DNA of 6,269 bases from Flavobacterium sp. GTDB taxonomy: Bacteria > Bacteroidota > Bacteroidia > Flavobacteriales > Flavobacteriaceae. Shown here one piece after another: positions 5,553 through 6,269 of the stretch. The stretch lies in the NCBI GenBank assembly GCA_019105125.1, contig JAHRWO010000259.1:1-6269 (forward strand), written 5' to 3'. Position numbers and translations under genes: made by a program. The notes under the pieces are model-generated. The model saw only the letters and a list, made by a program, of their open reading frames with translations, did no database searches and was not told where the DNA came from. The number at the start of each line of letters is the position of its first letter. The first letter of the stretch is position 1.

Positions 5553-6191
5553 ATGAAGTTCAATTGGGTTAAAACACATCTTCTAATCAAAAAAAATTTT
5601 AAAAAAATGGTTTGGGATATCCCAAATTCAGAAAAAAAAATTTATTTAACTTTTGATGATGGTCCAATTCCAATGGTAACCGAATGGGTTTTAGATCTTT
5701 TAAAATCAAATAATGTTAAAGCTACTTTTTTTTGCATTGGGGATAATATCAAAAAACATCCAGAAATTTATAAAAGAATACTTATTGAAGGTCATCAAAC
5801 CGGAAACCACACTTTCAACCATTTAAACGGATGGAAAACTGAGACTAATCATTACATTGATAATTTCAAGTTGTGCGAAACCGAACACTCAAAACTGAAC
5901 ACTGAACACTCTTTTCTATTTCGTCCACCTTATGGGAAAATAAAACCAAGTCAATCAAAAGTAGTTCGTAATTTAGGTTACAAAATAATTATGTGGGATG
6001 TTTTGAGTTATGATTTCGATTCAACTATATCAGCCGAAAAATGTTTAGAAAATGTAATTACACATACGGCACAAGGAAGTATTATCGTATTTCACGATAG
6101 CTTAAAAGCAGAAAAAAATCTGAGGTTTGCTTTACCTAAAGCAATACAAATTTTAAAAGATAAGGGGTTTGTTTTCGATGTAATTCCCTAG
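5553..6191 (+). CDS. Polysaccharide deacetylase family protein (NodB homology domain, CE4)
   Basis: This is a predicted metal-dependent N- or O-deacetylase of carbohydrate esterase family 4. All five NodB motifs are present: TFDDGP (33-38; D35 as likely catalytic base, D36 as metal ligand), HTFNH (86-90; H86 and H90 metal ligands), RPPYG (124-128), MWDV (147-150) and IVFHDS (178-183; H181 catalytic acid). At 212 residues it is essentially the bare NodB domain. No signal peptide or membrane segment precedes it (the N-terminus MKFNWVKTHLLIKKNFKK is basic), so it is predicted cytoplasmic or peripherally bound. The substrate is unknown; an envelope glycan or its precursor is the natural guess given the glycosyltransferase upstream. 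It starts 70 nt after the DUF2723 gene across a terminator. A short heptanucleotide repeat lies in the coding sequence between motifs 2 and 3, and its stop overlaps that of the convergent thioredoxin gene. Confidence 0.93.
   Translation: MKFNWVKTHLLIKKNFKKMVWDIPNSEKKIYLTFDDGPIPMVTEWVLDLLKSNNVKATFFCIGDNIKKHPEIYKRILIEGHQTGNHTFNHLNGWKTETNHYIDNFKLCETEHSKLNTEHSFLFRPPYGKIKPSQSKVVRNLGYKIIMWDVLSYDFDSTISAEKCLENVITHTAQGSIIVFHDSLKAEKNLRFALPKAIQILKDKGFVFDVIP
5881..5908 (+). repeat. Degenerate tandem heptanucleotide repeat inside the deacetylase gene
   Basis: Four consecutive 7-nt units, CCGAACA, CTCAAAA, CTGAACA and CTGAACA, follow the consensus CTGAACA with 1, 2, 0 and 0 mismatches, and a partial CT follows. 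Because 7 does not divide by 3, three units (21 nt) restore the frame. The protein accordingly shows TEHS twice, seven residues apart (110-113 and 117-120). The repeat falls in a region between NodB motifs 2 and 3 that is probably a variable surface segment. Confidence 0.7.
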
Positions 6192-6269
6192 GCTTGTTCT
6201 TGCACTAAAGAAATTAAAGTGTTAGCGTCAAGTTCTCCACTTTGTCTCCATACCATTTGACCTTCTTTA
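6188..6269 (-). CDS. Thioredoxin-family protein, C-terminal fragment
   Basis: Only the last 26 codons and the stop lie in the window; the gene continues past the right edge. The tail KEGQMVWRQSGELDANTLISLV, then QEQA and the stop, matches the last strand and helix of the thioredoxin fold: the common FxxGxxVxRxxGxxxxxxLxxxL pattern. A small cytoplasmic thiol-disulfide oxidoreductase is therefore likely. The CxxC active site and cis-Pro are outside the window, so a true thioredoxin cannot be told from a thioredoxin-like protein. The gene converges on the deacetylase gene, and the two stop codons overlap by two bases. Confidence 0.78.
   Translation of the reverse strand, partial: KEGQMVWRQSGELDANTLISLVQEQA

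Noticed and set aside
6195..6225. CACT...AGTG near the end of the thioredoxin gene as a possible terminator for the convergent pair
   Set aside because: Only four pairs form and no T-run follows, so it does not support a terminator call.
1..6269. A new defence, CRISPR or mobile system
   Set aside because: No repeats with spacers, recombinase, nuclease, toxin-antitoxin or transposase signatures are present; gene content is core metabolism and envelope.

Overview
This is AT-rich DNA from a member of the Bacteroidota, most likely a Flavobacterium or close Flavobacteriaceae relative. Three things point there. Candidate promoters follow the Bacteroidota form (TTG, about 19 bp, TAnnTTTG) rather than the sigma-70 form. 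Well-placed Shine-Dalgarno sites are nearly absent. The proteins also look flavobacterial: a two-domain UspA, and a large DUF2723 membrane protein next to a NodB-type deacetylase.

Layout, left to right. (1) On the minus strand lies the rimP-nusA operon, with nusA running off the left edge. A GC-rich 9-bp hairpin plus T5 sits only about 11 nt before the rimP start and looks like a leader terminator/attenuator. (2) A 130-bp divergent promoter region contains a T8-GAAT-A8 dyad and separates rimP from a plus-strand two-domain universal stress protein gene, which has its own intrinsic terminator. (3) A stand-alone tRNA-Gln(UUG) gene lies on the minus strand, with a textbook Bacteroidota promoter and its own terminator. 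(4) On the plus strand, a 1066-aa DUF2723 GT-C-type membrane glycosyltransferase (protein O-mannosyltransferase-like) is followed by a strong terminator hairpin. (5) A 212-aa polysaccharide deacetylase then starts 17 nt past that terminator's T-tract. (6) The last 26 codons of a minus-strand thioredoxin-family gene converge on the deacetylase gene, and the two stop codons overlap inside the palindrome CCTAGG.

The genes are mostly core functions: ribosome maturation, transcription elongation, translation, stress response, envelope glycan or glycoprotein chemistry, and thiol redox. I see no mobile element, CRISPR array, defence system or clearly new multi-gene system. The less ordinary signals are small: the rimP leader hairpin, a decayed heptanucleotide tandem repeat inside the deacetylase reading frame, the stop-codon overlap of the convergent pair, and a terminator between the glycosyltransferase and deacetylase genes.
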